Below are positions 1 through 12,300 of a stretch of 44,551 nt of DNA, one piece after another (the stretch's first letter is position 1; every line of letters begins with the position of its first letter). The position numbers and the translations under genes were made by a program. This DNA is from an uncultured Clostridia bacterium. GTDB taxonomy: Bacteria > Bacillota > Clostridia > TANB77 > CAG-508. The stretch is from NCBI GenBank assembly GCA_947623595.1, contig CANQHC010000016.1, positions 1 to 44,551 of the forward strand, in the 5' to 3' direction. The notes beneath the pieces were generated by a model. That model worked only from the letters and a program-made list of their open reading frames with translations. It did no database searches and was not told the DNA's origin.

Positions 1-185
1 TTTTTTCTACGGCGACAAGAGAGTATTTATTTTGATAAGTTTTTTACATTTTTGCGATTATTTTACAGTTTTGAGTACATTTTCCGGGCTTTCCTTTATT
101 TCCCTATGTATTTGCCTTTGTCATATTTTGTTTTCCCTTAATTTTAAAGTGTTGCAAACTATTTTGTACTTATACTTACGGATAT
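1..185. other. Gene-free left edge
   Basis: T-rich sequence with no convincing gene. The plus-strand frame that starts here runs into the palindromic repeat and has no family resemblance, so I do not call it. Confidence 0.5.
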
Positions 186-281
186 ACAAAAAAGAAGTAT
201 TACATCATACAAGCGAAGTTCGCGCAGACGGGAAACCAGCGAACGCAAGAACAAGCGGTATGATATAATACTTCTTTTGTA
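186..281. repeat. Long palindromic repeat, copy 1
   Basis: The outer arms at 193-210 and 258-275 pair over 18 bases with one mismatch, and the pairing extends through ACAAAA/TTTTGT at the flanks. The interior is GC-rich, unlike the surroundings, and holds the short palindrome GCGAAGTTCGC and the block GCGAACGCAAGAACAAGCG. The same outer arms and inner blocks recur at 14573-14728 and 14746-14830. It lies downstream of the giant surface protein gene. It could be a MITE, a REP/BIME-type repeat or a structured RNA; no transposase accompanies it. Confidence 0.8.
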
Positions 282-293
282 CCACGAAAGAAA

Positions 294-313
294 GGAGTAG
301 CAATTGCTACTCC
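294..313 (-). terminator. Terminator of the giant surface protein gene
   Basis: A perfect 20-base palindrome (GGAGTAGCAA and its complement) lies about 30 bases past the stop codon. Read on the minus strand it is followed by TTTCTTT, as expected of a Rho-independent terminator. Confidence 0.8.
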
Positions 314-345
314 CTATGCAATACCTATAAATTAGGTAATTAATC

Positions 346-3300
346 TTATTTTCCTATTCTTCTTTGACGTTTTTGGTATTGGTATAACAAAACTAATGAT
401 CCTGAAATTGCTATAGTTCCTAATGCTATTACAGCAACTTTTACTTCTGCTCCAGTTTTAATACTCATTACTACATCTGCCTGAGATATGTCGTCTTCTT
501 TGTTTATATCTAAGTAATCTGCTGGATTTTGAGTTTGTGCTATTTGTGCTTTATTTATCATCGTTCCGAAGTTTGTTCCACTATTTTTCCAAACTACCGA
601 TACTTCTAGTGTTTTGCTTGCTCCTGGCTTCAATTCTACTTGTGTAATTAAGTTTCCGTATTCGTCCTTTTCCCAATATTTTGGATTATCTTCTGCTAAT
701 TTAAAGCCTGTTGGTAACATTTCTTTTATTGTTGCTTTTCCTTCAATTTCTCCAGTATTTTTTACTACTATACTATATTTTACTTTTACTACTGCTGATG
801 ATACTTTTGATGACTTAATTTCTAACTTCATAATCTTTCCGTCTTTGCTTACTTTTTGTGCTTCGCCATTTATTGTTGCTTCTTTTATCTTCTTGTCTAC
901 ACTGAAGTTAAATTCTAGTTTTCTGTAATAATATACTACTGTTTGATTATCTTCCTTGAATAGTCCATCCTTGTTTGTTGGAGCTAACTCTTCCATATAT
1001 TCATAGTATGGAATTTTCTTTTCTTGTGTTGTGTATCTGTCATCTACATATCCTTCTATTTCATATCCGTACTCTTTAATTGCTCCATTTTCATCTTTGT
1101 AGATGATTTCTTCGTTTGTTTCTTTATCTACATATTTTACTAATACTTTTCCACTTGGAATTCTTTCATAGTAATATGTTACATAAATAGTGTTATTAGT
1201 TTCTGGATCTTTTATCATATTTCCTTTTGCATTTTTTGGCTCTGGATCTGCTTTTTTATAGCCTTTGATTGCTTTTCTGCTTGTTTCATAAGGATCTCCA
1301 ATTCTTCCATCTATGGTGTCTTCTTCTGCTAGTACATTATTGGTTCCTTTTTCTAGGTATCTTACTACTACCTTAGCTGGTTTTCTTCTATAATGATATA
1401 CAACTTCTTTTGGATCATCTGTTAGTTTTCCACTTGGGTCGTCTCCTGTTACTTCATAATATTCATAATCATCTAAGTCTTTTGGTTTTGTTGTATATTC
1501 ATCTCCTGCTTTTCCTTCTGTTACATCTTCTGGAGCTATCTCATTACCATCTTCATCAACATATTTTGTAGTTACTTTTGATGGTGTTCTAGTATAATAG
1601 TAAGTTACTTCTGTTGTTCCTTTTTCTACCTTTCCTGTAGTATTTCCAGAGTCGTCTACATATGTGTATCCTGGAATATTTTCTTCACTTGTTGTATATT
1701 CTGTTCCTACATTTTGTTCAAATTCAGTTCCATATTTCTTTGTTACTGGCTCTTTTCCTGTTTCATTTCCTGGTTCACCAGGCTCTATTGTTTGTACTAT
1801 TTCTTCTCCAGTATCTTTGTCTACGTGTTTTACTACTACCTTTCCTACAATTTTTACGTCTGTATCATAGTTGTCTTCGACTTCATTTTTTGAATCATTT
1901 TCTATAAATTCGATTCTTCCTTTTACATTGTTGGTCATTGTACTTAGTCTTGTATCTATATTTGTGAATACTACTGTTATGTCTTTTTCAAAGTCAACTG
2001 TTTTATTTCCATTTACTTGTGTGTTAATGTGTCCTAGGTTTTGTGTCCATGTAATTGTCTTTAGGTCATTGTTGTAAGTTCCGTCTGACAATTTAGATTT
2101 GTCTTTATCTATTCTGTATGGTAGTGTATCTGTTATTGTTAGAACCGCTTCTCCAATATAATCTTTTATTACTGCATGGTAACTAATATGATATGTTACT
2201 TCATCTGTCTCGTCAGTTATTTGTGTGGTACCATTTTTAGTAATACTACTTTCTAAATCTGCACTTGTTAAATTGTATTCATTTGTAATTATTATTTTAT
2301 CTAATTGACTTGTGCTTTGTGAAGTACTTGGTTTTTCTACATTTTCTACTAATGTAATCTTTGGAGTTTCATAGTATTCTAAGTCTCCAGGAGTTACTTC
2401 TGTTTCTTGTATACTGTAGTTTATTAATAAGCCACTTTGATCATATTTACTTAAGTTTTCAAATGTATATGTCCAATCGTTTTCATTTGAAAGTATAACA
2501 TTTCCTAATTCTTGTCCGTTGAAAGTAGTTTGACCATTTGCTGTTAGTTGTACTTTTACCTGTCCTGGTCTATGATGTCTACTGTCATTATTGTCATCCC
2601 ATATTTTCTCTATTTTTTTATCTACTTTGTACTCTTGTGCTACTGTACTTTGGTCTTCATCTGTTCTGTGTTCTTTTTCTTCTTCAGGTGTTTCTGGTGT
2701 GAATTTTGGATAGTATGTTGTTACACTTCCTTCTACAAAGTTTACAAGGTCAATTAATTTGTTTTGGTCTTCATATACAAGTTTTAGTTGTTTTGTAATT
2801 GTTTTTTCAAATGTTCCTTTTGTTACAACTCCGTCTTCTGGTTTTCCTTGTGTTATGTTTCCATCTGTGTATGTGTCTAGTTCTTCTATAATTTCTTCCC
2901 ATGTGATGGTTTGGTCGACTGGGTTATATTTTCCTCCTGCTAGCTCTGATTTTTGTGTGTCTATGTTTGCAGGTAATCTATCCACTATTGTTATTTTTAC
3001 TTTTCCAATGTATTTACTAATTTTTACATTATATTTAATTGTGTAGTTTACAGCTCCTCCATCTTCTGTTAATACTGGAACATTTATTGTATGTTCTCCT
3101 AATTCTGCTTGAGGCTCTTCTATTTGTCTTTCTACTAATTTGTTTGCTGTAGCTGTTTTTGTAACGTTTTGATCAATTTCTTCATCTACTAGTTCATAAT
3201 AGTATGTTACTTCTGTTGTAGTTTCTTTTATTGTTCCTTCATATCCGTCCGGTGTTTCACTTCTACATGTGTAATTTTTTGGCACTTTGTCTGATTTGCT

Positions 3301-6300
3301 TGTTGTATATTTTGTTCCTACTTTATCTTTTTGTTGTACATCTGGTGCTACTTCTATATTTGTAGGTCTATTATTTTTCTTGTCATAGTAGTAGTGGTGT
3401 GTTATTACTATTCCTGGAATTTCAACTTCTACTGTATGATCGTCTTCTGGAATTGGATCCGCTTCTTTTACTACAACTTCGTCTGGTGAAACTGGATCTT
3501 CAGGATCTTTGTCTGGATTTGGTTGTAATAATTGAGTTTGAGCTTTTACTGTGTTTTCTATTGGCTTACCTAGGCTCTCTTCATCAGGATAAATGTATAC
3601 TAGTGATATTGTTTTTACTTTTGTAATTTGTTCACTTTGTCCTGATTTATATGTGTCTATGTCGTCTACTTCGATTACCCATGTAATTGTTTTTGCATCT
3701 GGGTCATATTGTCCATCTGCTAATTGTGAATGTTGCTGATCTATTTGATATGGCAATTGATCCACTATTGTTATTTTTGCTTTTCCTATGAAGTTTTCAA
3801 TTGTTGCTGTGTATGTTATTTCATAATATACTGCTGTGTCTCTTGAAGTTACTTTTTCTGTTCTTCCGTCTTTTTGTACATCAGTTTCTAAGCCTAGTTC
3901 TGGCTTTTTGTAGTCTGTTGTTGTTTGATTTGTTGGTTTGTCATCTACATAGGCTACGTTTGTAATTTGTGCATCTTTTACGCTGTAGTTTACAATAACT
4001 TGGAAACTTACTTCTTTTGATTGATTTGCTGGGATGTTATCTATTGTCCATGTTATTTCTTTTCCATCTTTTACATTTCCGCCTGCTGATACACTCTTGA
4101 TTCTAGTTCCATCTGGAACATTATCTTTTACTTGTACATTTTGTGCATCTGCTTCTCCTGTATTTGTTACTACTATTTTATATGTAATTTCATCATTTGC
4201 TGTTACTTGATTTGCTTCTAATTCTTGTAGTGTTGTTCTTTTTATTTCTGCTTTTTTGGTAAATGTAATTATTGGTACTTTTACCTCTGGTGTTTTCTTT
4301 CCTGGTTCTTCTGGCTTTTCTGGATCTAATGGATTTTCTGGAGTTTCTGCATCTTTTATTGTTCCTACGTTTTTGATTGTTCCAGTTACTGCATCTTTTA
4401 CTGTTACACTAAAGCTTAATGTTACTGTTGTAGGACTGTTTCCTTGTTTTTCTCCTACGTATACAATTATTCCATTTTGTAAATCTTCTTTGGTTAAAGT
4501 TGTTAAATCTGTACTTGTTTTTTCTATTTTTTCTCCTGGTTGTAGGTCTTCACCTTCATGTTTAGTTCCTGGTGCTTTTGCTATGTTGTAAGTTGTTTGT
4601 TCATTTATTTTGATTGATTGGTCTACAAAATCTACTTCTGCTGGTAATGTATCTTCAATTATTATGTCTTGACCTAATTCTCCACTATTTGTTACTACTA
4701 TGTTGTAAGTAATTGTGTCGCCACTTACAACAAAGTTTTTGTTTTCTTGTATTACTTGTGTTTTTTGTACATCTATAACTGGTGCTATTACTGTGTGTGT
4801 AGTTTTGTTAGTTGGTTTGTCTTCGTCGATTATTGCGTGGTTTTCTATTTGAGTTCCGTTTGCTAAATTTTTGTTTACTGTTACTTTAAATGTTAATGTT
4901 ACTGACTTTTTAGCACCTACTTTTACTGTAATTCCTTCTTCTAATTCTTGTTTTTGGTACTCTCTTTCTGGATTTAATGCTGATTCTGCTATATCTTGTT
5001 CTGTAATTTTTATACTCTTTTCTACAAAAGTTGTTCCTTGTGGAATAGTATCTTTTACTACCACTTCATCTTCTGCTGTTCCTTTATTTGTTATTGTAAT
5101 TGCATATGTGATTTCATCACCTGGTTTTACTTTTTCTCCACTTGCTGGAATTGCTGTTTTTGTAAATGTGATGTCTGATTTGTTTATTGTGTTAGTTGTT
5201 TCGGTGGTTTCTTTTCCATCTACAATTGCTTTGTTTTTAAATTGTTTGAAATATGTTCCTTCTGGTAATGTGTCTACTGTTGTTTCAAAGCTTAATACTA
5301 CTTTACCTTTTACTTCTCCTGTTTCTGGTATGTCTGCCTCTTCACTTTCTGTTGGTTGATGTTTTGCAGGTACTGTTACTGTGAAACCTGTAGCTAAGTC
5401 TTCTTTTGTTTTTCCTGTTAGATCAACTTGTTGTTCTTGTGAATTTACATCTGGTGCATTGTCTGCTTGTATTGTGTAATTTGTTTGGTCATTTACTTTT
5501 ATAGAGTTTGCAACTAGAGTTAATCCTTCTGGAATAGTATCTTTTATTAGTACATTTTTTGCCTTTTTGCCACTATTAGTTACTGTAATAATGTATTTTA
5601 TTGTGTCTCCTTCTTGTACATATTCTGGACCTATTTCTTCTAATACTTCTTCTTTATGTTGTACTTGGCTTGCTTTTGTGCTTTCAATTTTTGGTCCAAC
5701 ATATGTGTTTGTGATTGTTTTTGCTTCTTGGTTAATAGAAGATTCATAATAGTATAAATCTCCTTGAGTTTCTTCTTGCTCTTCTAATTCATATTCTGCA
5801 AGGCTTCCATCCTCATTGAATTTTGGCAATTCGGTAAATGTATATGTCCATGTGTTGCTATTGTCACTAGATGCATTTTCGTCTTTTGTTAATACTTTTT
5901 CTTGTACTACCTTACTTGGATCTTTTTTATTTTTTAATAATATTTTTACTTTTGTAGGTCTCTTATGTTCTTGGTCACTGTTATCTTCCCATTGTTTTGT
6001 TACTGGTATTTGAATTTTTGTTCCTAAGTTTGATGTAACATCATCTTCGACTTCTTCACTTTCTTTGTTTGGAGTATATAGTTTTACTTTTCCTTTTGCT
6101 TTGTTTACAACTTTTCCTACATTTTCATCAATGTTTGTAAATACTACTGTTATTGTTTTTGTAAATGTAAGGGTTATTTGTTTTTTGTCTCCTGAACCTT
6201 CTTGTTCTTCTGTTACACCTTCTGGTAGAACTCCATCTTCATATGTGTTTATGTCTTTTAAGTATTCTTGCCATGTTATTTTGTGTGTTGCTAAATCATA

Positions 6301-9300
6301 TTTTCCACCATCTAGTTTAGACCTTTCAGTGTCAATTATATATGGTAATTCATCTACTATTGTAACTTGTACATCTCCTATATATTTTGCAATATTTACT
6401 GTGTAATCAATTGTATATGTTACTTCTTCATCTGTGCCTACAAGTGTTTTAGGACCTTCTTTAGTTATTTCTTGTTCTGAAATATCTGGGTCTTTTAGTT
6501 TGTATTCATATGTTACTTGTGTTAAGTCTTCATCCATTGTACCTGAACTATTTTGTGGTGTTACCACTAGTTCATAGTTTGGTGGTACTTGTTTTGATGG
6601 ATGTGTATCATAGTGATCTCCGTATTTTGCTTCTGTACCATCATCTGGTATGTTGTCATCAGGTGCTAGTGGTTTATTACTTCCTTGTTCTACATGGTGT
6701 ACCACAACTCCTGGAGATGTTCTTTCTTTATAGAAATATGTTACTTCTATTTCTGGTCTTTCATATTTTCCGCTTATTTCTCCCTCTACTTCTGCAAATT
6801 CATAGTTTGGTGATAATATTTGGTCTTCGTGTTCAGTTGCTTCATACTCTAATTTATATGTTGTGTATGATTCTCCTACTTTTCCTTTTGAGTGCCTATC
6901 TTGTGCTACTTGTTCATCTCCAGCTAATGGCACTGGTTCATCAGTTCCTATTATATAGTGATGTACTGTTAGTGGTACTCTTTTATCTACATAATAATAT
7001 GTTACTACTATCTCATCTTCTGTGAAGAAACCTGATGCTTTGTCTGGAATTACATATCCATCGTCGTCTTGCTCTGGTTCGTATTCTTCTAGGTCATCTA
7101 AATGCATTTGTGTACTGTAATGGTTTCCTACATCACCTGTTATTATGTCATCAGGTGCTACTTCTTGAGTTGTTGTCTCTCCATTTGGTTTTTTATAATA
7201 GTGGTGTACTGTTACTTTTGCATATGGTTCATTTTCTACTTGTATTTCTGTACTTCCTGTTGAAAAGTCTACTGTTTTTGGCTCTTTTAGTGGTTTATAT
7301 CCAAATGGTGTTTCTACCTCTGTTATTTGATAGCTTCCATATTCTAAGTCTAATATTGCTTGTCCGTTTTTATCTGTTGTTATTTCTATTGGTGTTGAAG
7401 TTTTATCTGTTCTTTCTATTTTTAGTTTTACGTTAGGTATTCCTTTTTTAGTTTTAGTGTCTATTTTCTTAATTATTGCTTTGTTTGCTGTTCTAACATA
7501 TCTTACTACTACATGTTTATCTTCTGTCATATTTTTAAATTGCTCTAATTTATATGTTTTGTCCTCTCCTGGTGTAAATTCTTGTGGCACTCCATTTATT
7601 GTAAGTTCTGCTATTTCAAATTGTGGATTTGGAGTACATTTTATTTCTTCCTCACTTGTTCCACCATATAGAACAGATTCATATGGGTCTCTTCCTTCTC
7701 CTGTAATTTCTCCACCTTTTTCAGTACCATCTAATATTTTTACTTTTGTAGTGATTTTTAATCTTTTTAAGTCGTTTTGCATTTGTACTTCTTGTTCATC
7801 TGCTATTCCTATTTGATTTTCTATTCTTAATACCATAATATCTAAGTTTGCAGTTCTTCCCTCTCTTGTTAGGGTTTTTCCATCTACATCAAATGTGTTA
7901 TTAAATGTACCTGCAACTAATATTACATCATTTTCTGAAACTACTACTTTTGTAATGTCTTCTGCTCCATTGCCACCTATTTGTTTTACCCATTGTACTT
8001 TTCCATTTTTATCATATTTTACAACTTTACCATCTGTTGTTGAGCCTGCTGCTTTTAGGGTATAATCTCCTATTGTTACAGTTCCTTTAAAGTTTCCAAC
8101 TTCTACCCATCCTCCATCAGAGGTATTTGCTTTTAATTGTGTTTTTTCTGTAACGTCTTCATTTATTATTTCTGCTTTTTGCATACTTCCTTGTTCATCA
8201 TATTCTATTTGATAGCTTTTTCCTGCAGAATCTCCTTGTAACTGAGTTTCTCCTACTGTAATTGTACTACTATTAGAGTGGCCTTTTATTATGTATCCAC
8301 CCTCTGATTTTTCTTGTATGTCATATATTTGCTCGTCTTTATTTCCAGTAATTGCATCTGCCCATTCGATTTGATCGTTGCTATTATATTTTATGATAAT
8401 TGCATTACAATTAGTTGTTGCATTATTTGTGAATGTTTTTCCTTCTCCATTTGCAAATTTATCTGCTGATATTGCAAAATTTGTAGATTTATATGTTCCT
8501 GCTAATATATAACCACCATCGCTTGTATATGTAAGTGCTGTTGGTTTTTCTTCACTGGTAGAACCTACTGAAGTAGCTCCTATTGCAACAGGGTTTGCCA
8601 TCATTTTGCTTTTTAATTCTAGTAACATTCCGTCTGTATTACCATTGTTTGCAAAATTTTGCTCTCCATATTGAAATGTAGTTGCAAAAGAACCTCCTAC
8701 TACATAATTTCCATCTTCTGTTTCAAATACTGAATGAATTTGATCGTCTCCTGTTCCACCTATTTGATTTGCACATAGAACCTCTCCTTCTGCACTATAC
8801 TTAATTATTAATCCATCGGTTCTACTTGTACCTGTGTTAGGTACTGCATATTTTCCTACTTTTATACTAGTTCCTCCGAAATATCCTCCTGCTATAAATG
8901 TTCCATCACTATTTTGTGCTACTGATGTAATATAGTCTGCATTACTTCCTCCTGCTGTTCCATACCATTCAATTTCTCCTTGTTGATCGTATTTTACAAC
9001 AATTCCATCTGAACTTGATGCTGATATAACATCTTCTTTTATTGCTAAATTTGAACTTGAAAATCTTCCTCCTGCAATGAAACCTCCATCAGTAGTTCCT
9101 GCAATACTATCAAATGAATCTACTTGATCTCCTCCTAGTTGTTTTGATAGCATTACATCTCCATTTGAATTATTATATTTTATAACAATTGCATCTGCAT
9201 TACCACTGGCTGTATGAGAATTACTTCCCACAGTTATTGCGTTTCTAAATGTTCCAACTGCTAATGCATTTCCATCTTTAGATGCTGATACAGCTGTCAT

Positions 9301-12300
9301 TGAGTCATTTTCTGTTCCACCCATTTGTGCTGACCACATTATGTTTCCATCTACACTATTAAGTTTTACAATTAAGCCATCTTGTGTTCCTTTTTGTGTA
9401 TAGCTTTGGCTTCCTACAGAAATATTATCACTTTGAAAATCTACTGCTACTACATAGTTACCATCATTTAATTTAGCTATTGAATTTACTTTATCTGTTT
9501 TTTCTCCACCTATCTTTTTAATCCATTGTACTGTTCCACTATCATTAATTTGTAAAACTGCTCCATCTGTTAATCCTGTTGCTTGCTCATTTCCTAAATC
9601 TGTTGTAATTGTTCCTGTGAAGTTACCTACTATGGCATAACCTGAATTTCCTTTTGTTATTCCTGTCATTTCTAATCCGTCAATTTGTTTTGCCCAAGCT
9701 ACGCTTCCATCTTTATTATATTTTACAATAATTCCTGATTTTGTTTGTGTTGCAGTTAAATCCGTTTCTCCTACTCTAATTGTTCCTGTGAATGTTCCTA
9801 CTGCAATTTTTCCTCCTTCTACTGTTGGAGCTATTGAAGTAATTGTTTCAGTTCCTGTACCTCCTACTACTGCTGACCATACTCCTTCTACTCCTTCTGG
9901 AGCTAATCTTGATGCTCCTACTCCGAAATAATATACATTTCCTACTATGTCATATTTTGGATCTGGTGCATATACTTCTACTGCTTTATATAAACCATCC
10001 ATTAAACTTGCTGTTATGACTCCATCTTCATCAGTTGTTAGTACATAATATTCTTTTCCTTCAATTTCTTCTAATGTTCCTACTATATTATTTTTACTAT
10101 CTACTGCTGGTTCATCTTTTCCATCTGTAATATTGTATATTGCAAATTTTACGCCTGGTAAAACTGTTTTTCCGTCTTCTGCATATTTTGTTAATTTGAA
10201 TGTTGGGCTATCTTCTACAAGTATTGTAATTGTATTATCAGCTATTGTTGTTTCTTTTACTTTTCCTTCTGTAACTTCTAAAGTTAATTGACCATTTTCA
10301 TCTTTTAGAGCTTTAAATATAATATCTTTTACTGCTACAAATCCATCAGGTGGTAGTATTTCTTTTAATCTATATGTTTGCTCAATTCCTTTTGATGTTT
10401 CAAATTGATATAAATTATCTAAAGTTATGCTTCCATCATCTTTTGTAACATAATCTGCTATTTTTTTGTCACCTTTATAAAGCCTAAATTTAGCTTTTGC
10501 TAAAGGCTCCTCTTTTCCTTTTACTAATTTATTTAGTTTTAGGGTATATGTTGGTATTTTTTCATTTTCTAAGTTTACAGTTACTGTTGGTATTCCATCT
10601 TCTTCTGCTATTGTAGGTTGCTCTTTTCCTGCAGATGTTTCACTTAGTTTATATGTTCCATTGTCATTTATAACAGTAAAGTCAACTGTATGGTCTAATA
10701 GATAATATCCTTCTGCTTTTACTTCTTGTATTGTATATTGTTTTCCTATGCTTAATCCTCTTATTGTAACTTCTCCACTGTCATTTGTTGTAATATATCT
10801 TTCATTTTGTGATGAGTCTTTTTCTGCTATTTTGAAGACTGCTCCATCTACTGCTTTCTGGCTGTCTTTTTCTTTCTTTACAATCTTTAGTTTCGCTCTT
10901 ACCTCATCTTCAACTTTTATTTTTAATGTATCTCCATTTTCTCCTTCTTCTACAATTTCTGCTGAATCTTTAATAGTTCCATCAAGTATCTCTACTTTTA
11001 ATTCTTCATTTTCTTGTTCTTGTACTACGAATTTTATAATATCATCATTTAATTCATAATCTGTTGGTGTTTTTATTTCTTGTATACAATATGTTCTTCC
11101 TACATATAGGTCTTTTAATGTTAAAGTTCCATCTATTGCTGTTACTTTTGTTCTTCCTTGTTTTTGTTCTCCATCTTCTCCTGCTACTTGCTCTGTAATA
11201 AGATATGTTGCTCCTGCTACCTTACTTTCTCTTTTTAATTGATATTTTGTAAGGTTTAAATCATATTTTCTTGCTACCATAATTCCAACTTTATTTGGCT
11301 CTGTTTGTGTTCTGTATTTTCCTTGGTCTGTGTTTTGACTAAAGTATATTGCATGGTGGCTATATGCTACTTTATTATATTCTGTATCTTTTGGTATTGT
11401 TGCTGTGTATGAGAATTCATATTTAGATTTAGTAGGTAGTTCATAATCTCCTAAATCTATTAAATAGCTTTTTACTTGGCTTACTTGATTTATGTCTTTA
11501 TTCCATCTATTATTTACGTCTTTTATGTCTTTAGTTGCTTCTGGATTATCACTATAATATACAGTTGCATATTGTTTTAAATTATCTGGTATTTTTATTC
11601 CCTCTTTGCTCATTTGCATGTCAAATTGAGAACCTAAGTCCTGCTTATTTATTACATATTGGTTGTTTGTAAATAAAGTTCTTCCTAATATTATTACATC
11701 TGTAACAGTTGTTTCATAATTATTAGTAACTTTGATGTTTATATCTGCTTGACCTTGTTTTTTACTTACTTCTGCTACATTTGGTGCAATTGTTTCACTA
11801 TTTTTATCATCATATTTGTTTATTACTTCGTTAGTTAATAATGATGCTGGTGATAATAATTCTATTTGTGTTGTGTATTTTGCTACTTTGTCTGAGTTAT
11901 CAAAATCTGAATCTAAGTCAAAAGTATCATCTACTCTATTTGATTCCCAATAATCTGTTGCGTTTTCATTGTATGCATATAATATAATAGACTCTGCTTT
12001 AGTATTTGCTATTGGGTTTGGTGTTATATCTGCATTTACATTTAGTTTAAATGTTGTAGGATCAGCGTTTTCTGTATAAATTTTTACATATATTATGTCA
12101 TCTTCTACATATTTTTCATAACTTGTTATGTTTACACTTCCCATTGCGGTAACACTATTAACTTGAAGATCTAAAATATCTTCTGGCATTTGTAATAAAA
12201 ATACACCATTTTTCCATTTTTCTTGGTTTGCATCTTCATTTGCTAAGGCAGATATTGTTATATTTACATTTTTTTCTGTTACTTGTGTTGATAACATTGA

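Noticed and set aside
32..268. Plus-strand open frame at the left edge
   Set aside because: It ends inside the palindromic repeat, has no recognisable motif and follows no ribosome-binding site.
7810..9890. Periodic repeats suggesting a CRISPR array or satellite
   Set aside because: The repetition is at protein level, with a period of about 60 codons and diverged DNA; there are no exact repeats or spacers.
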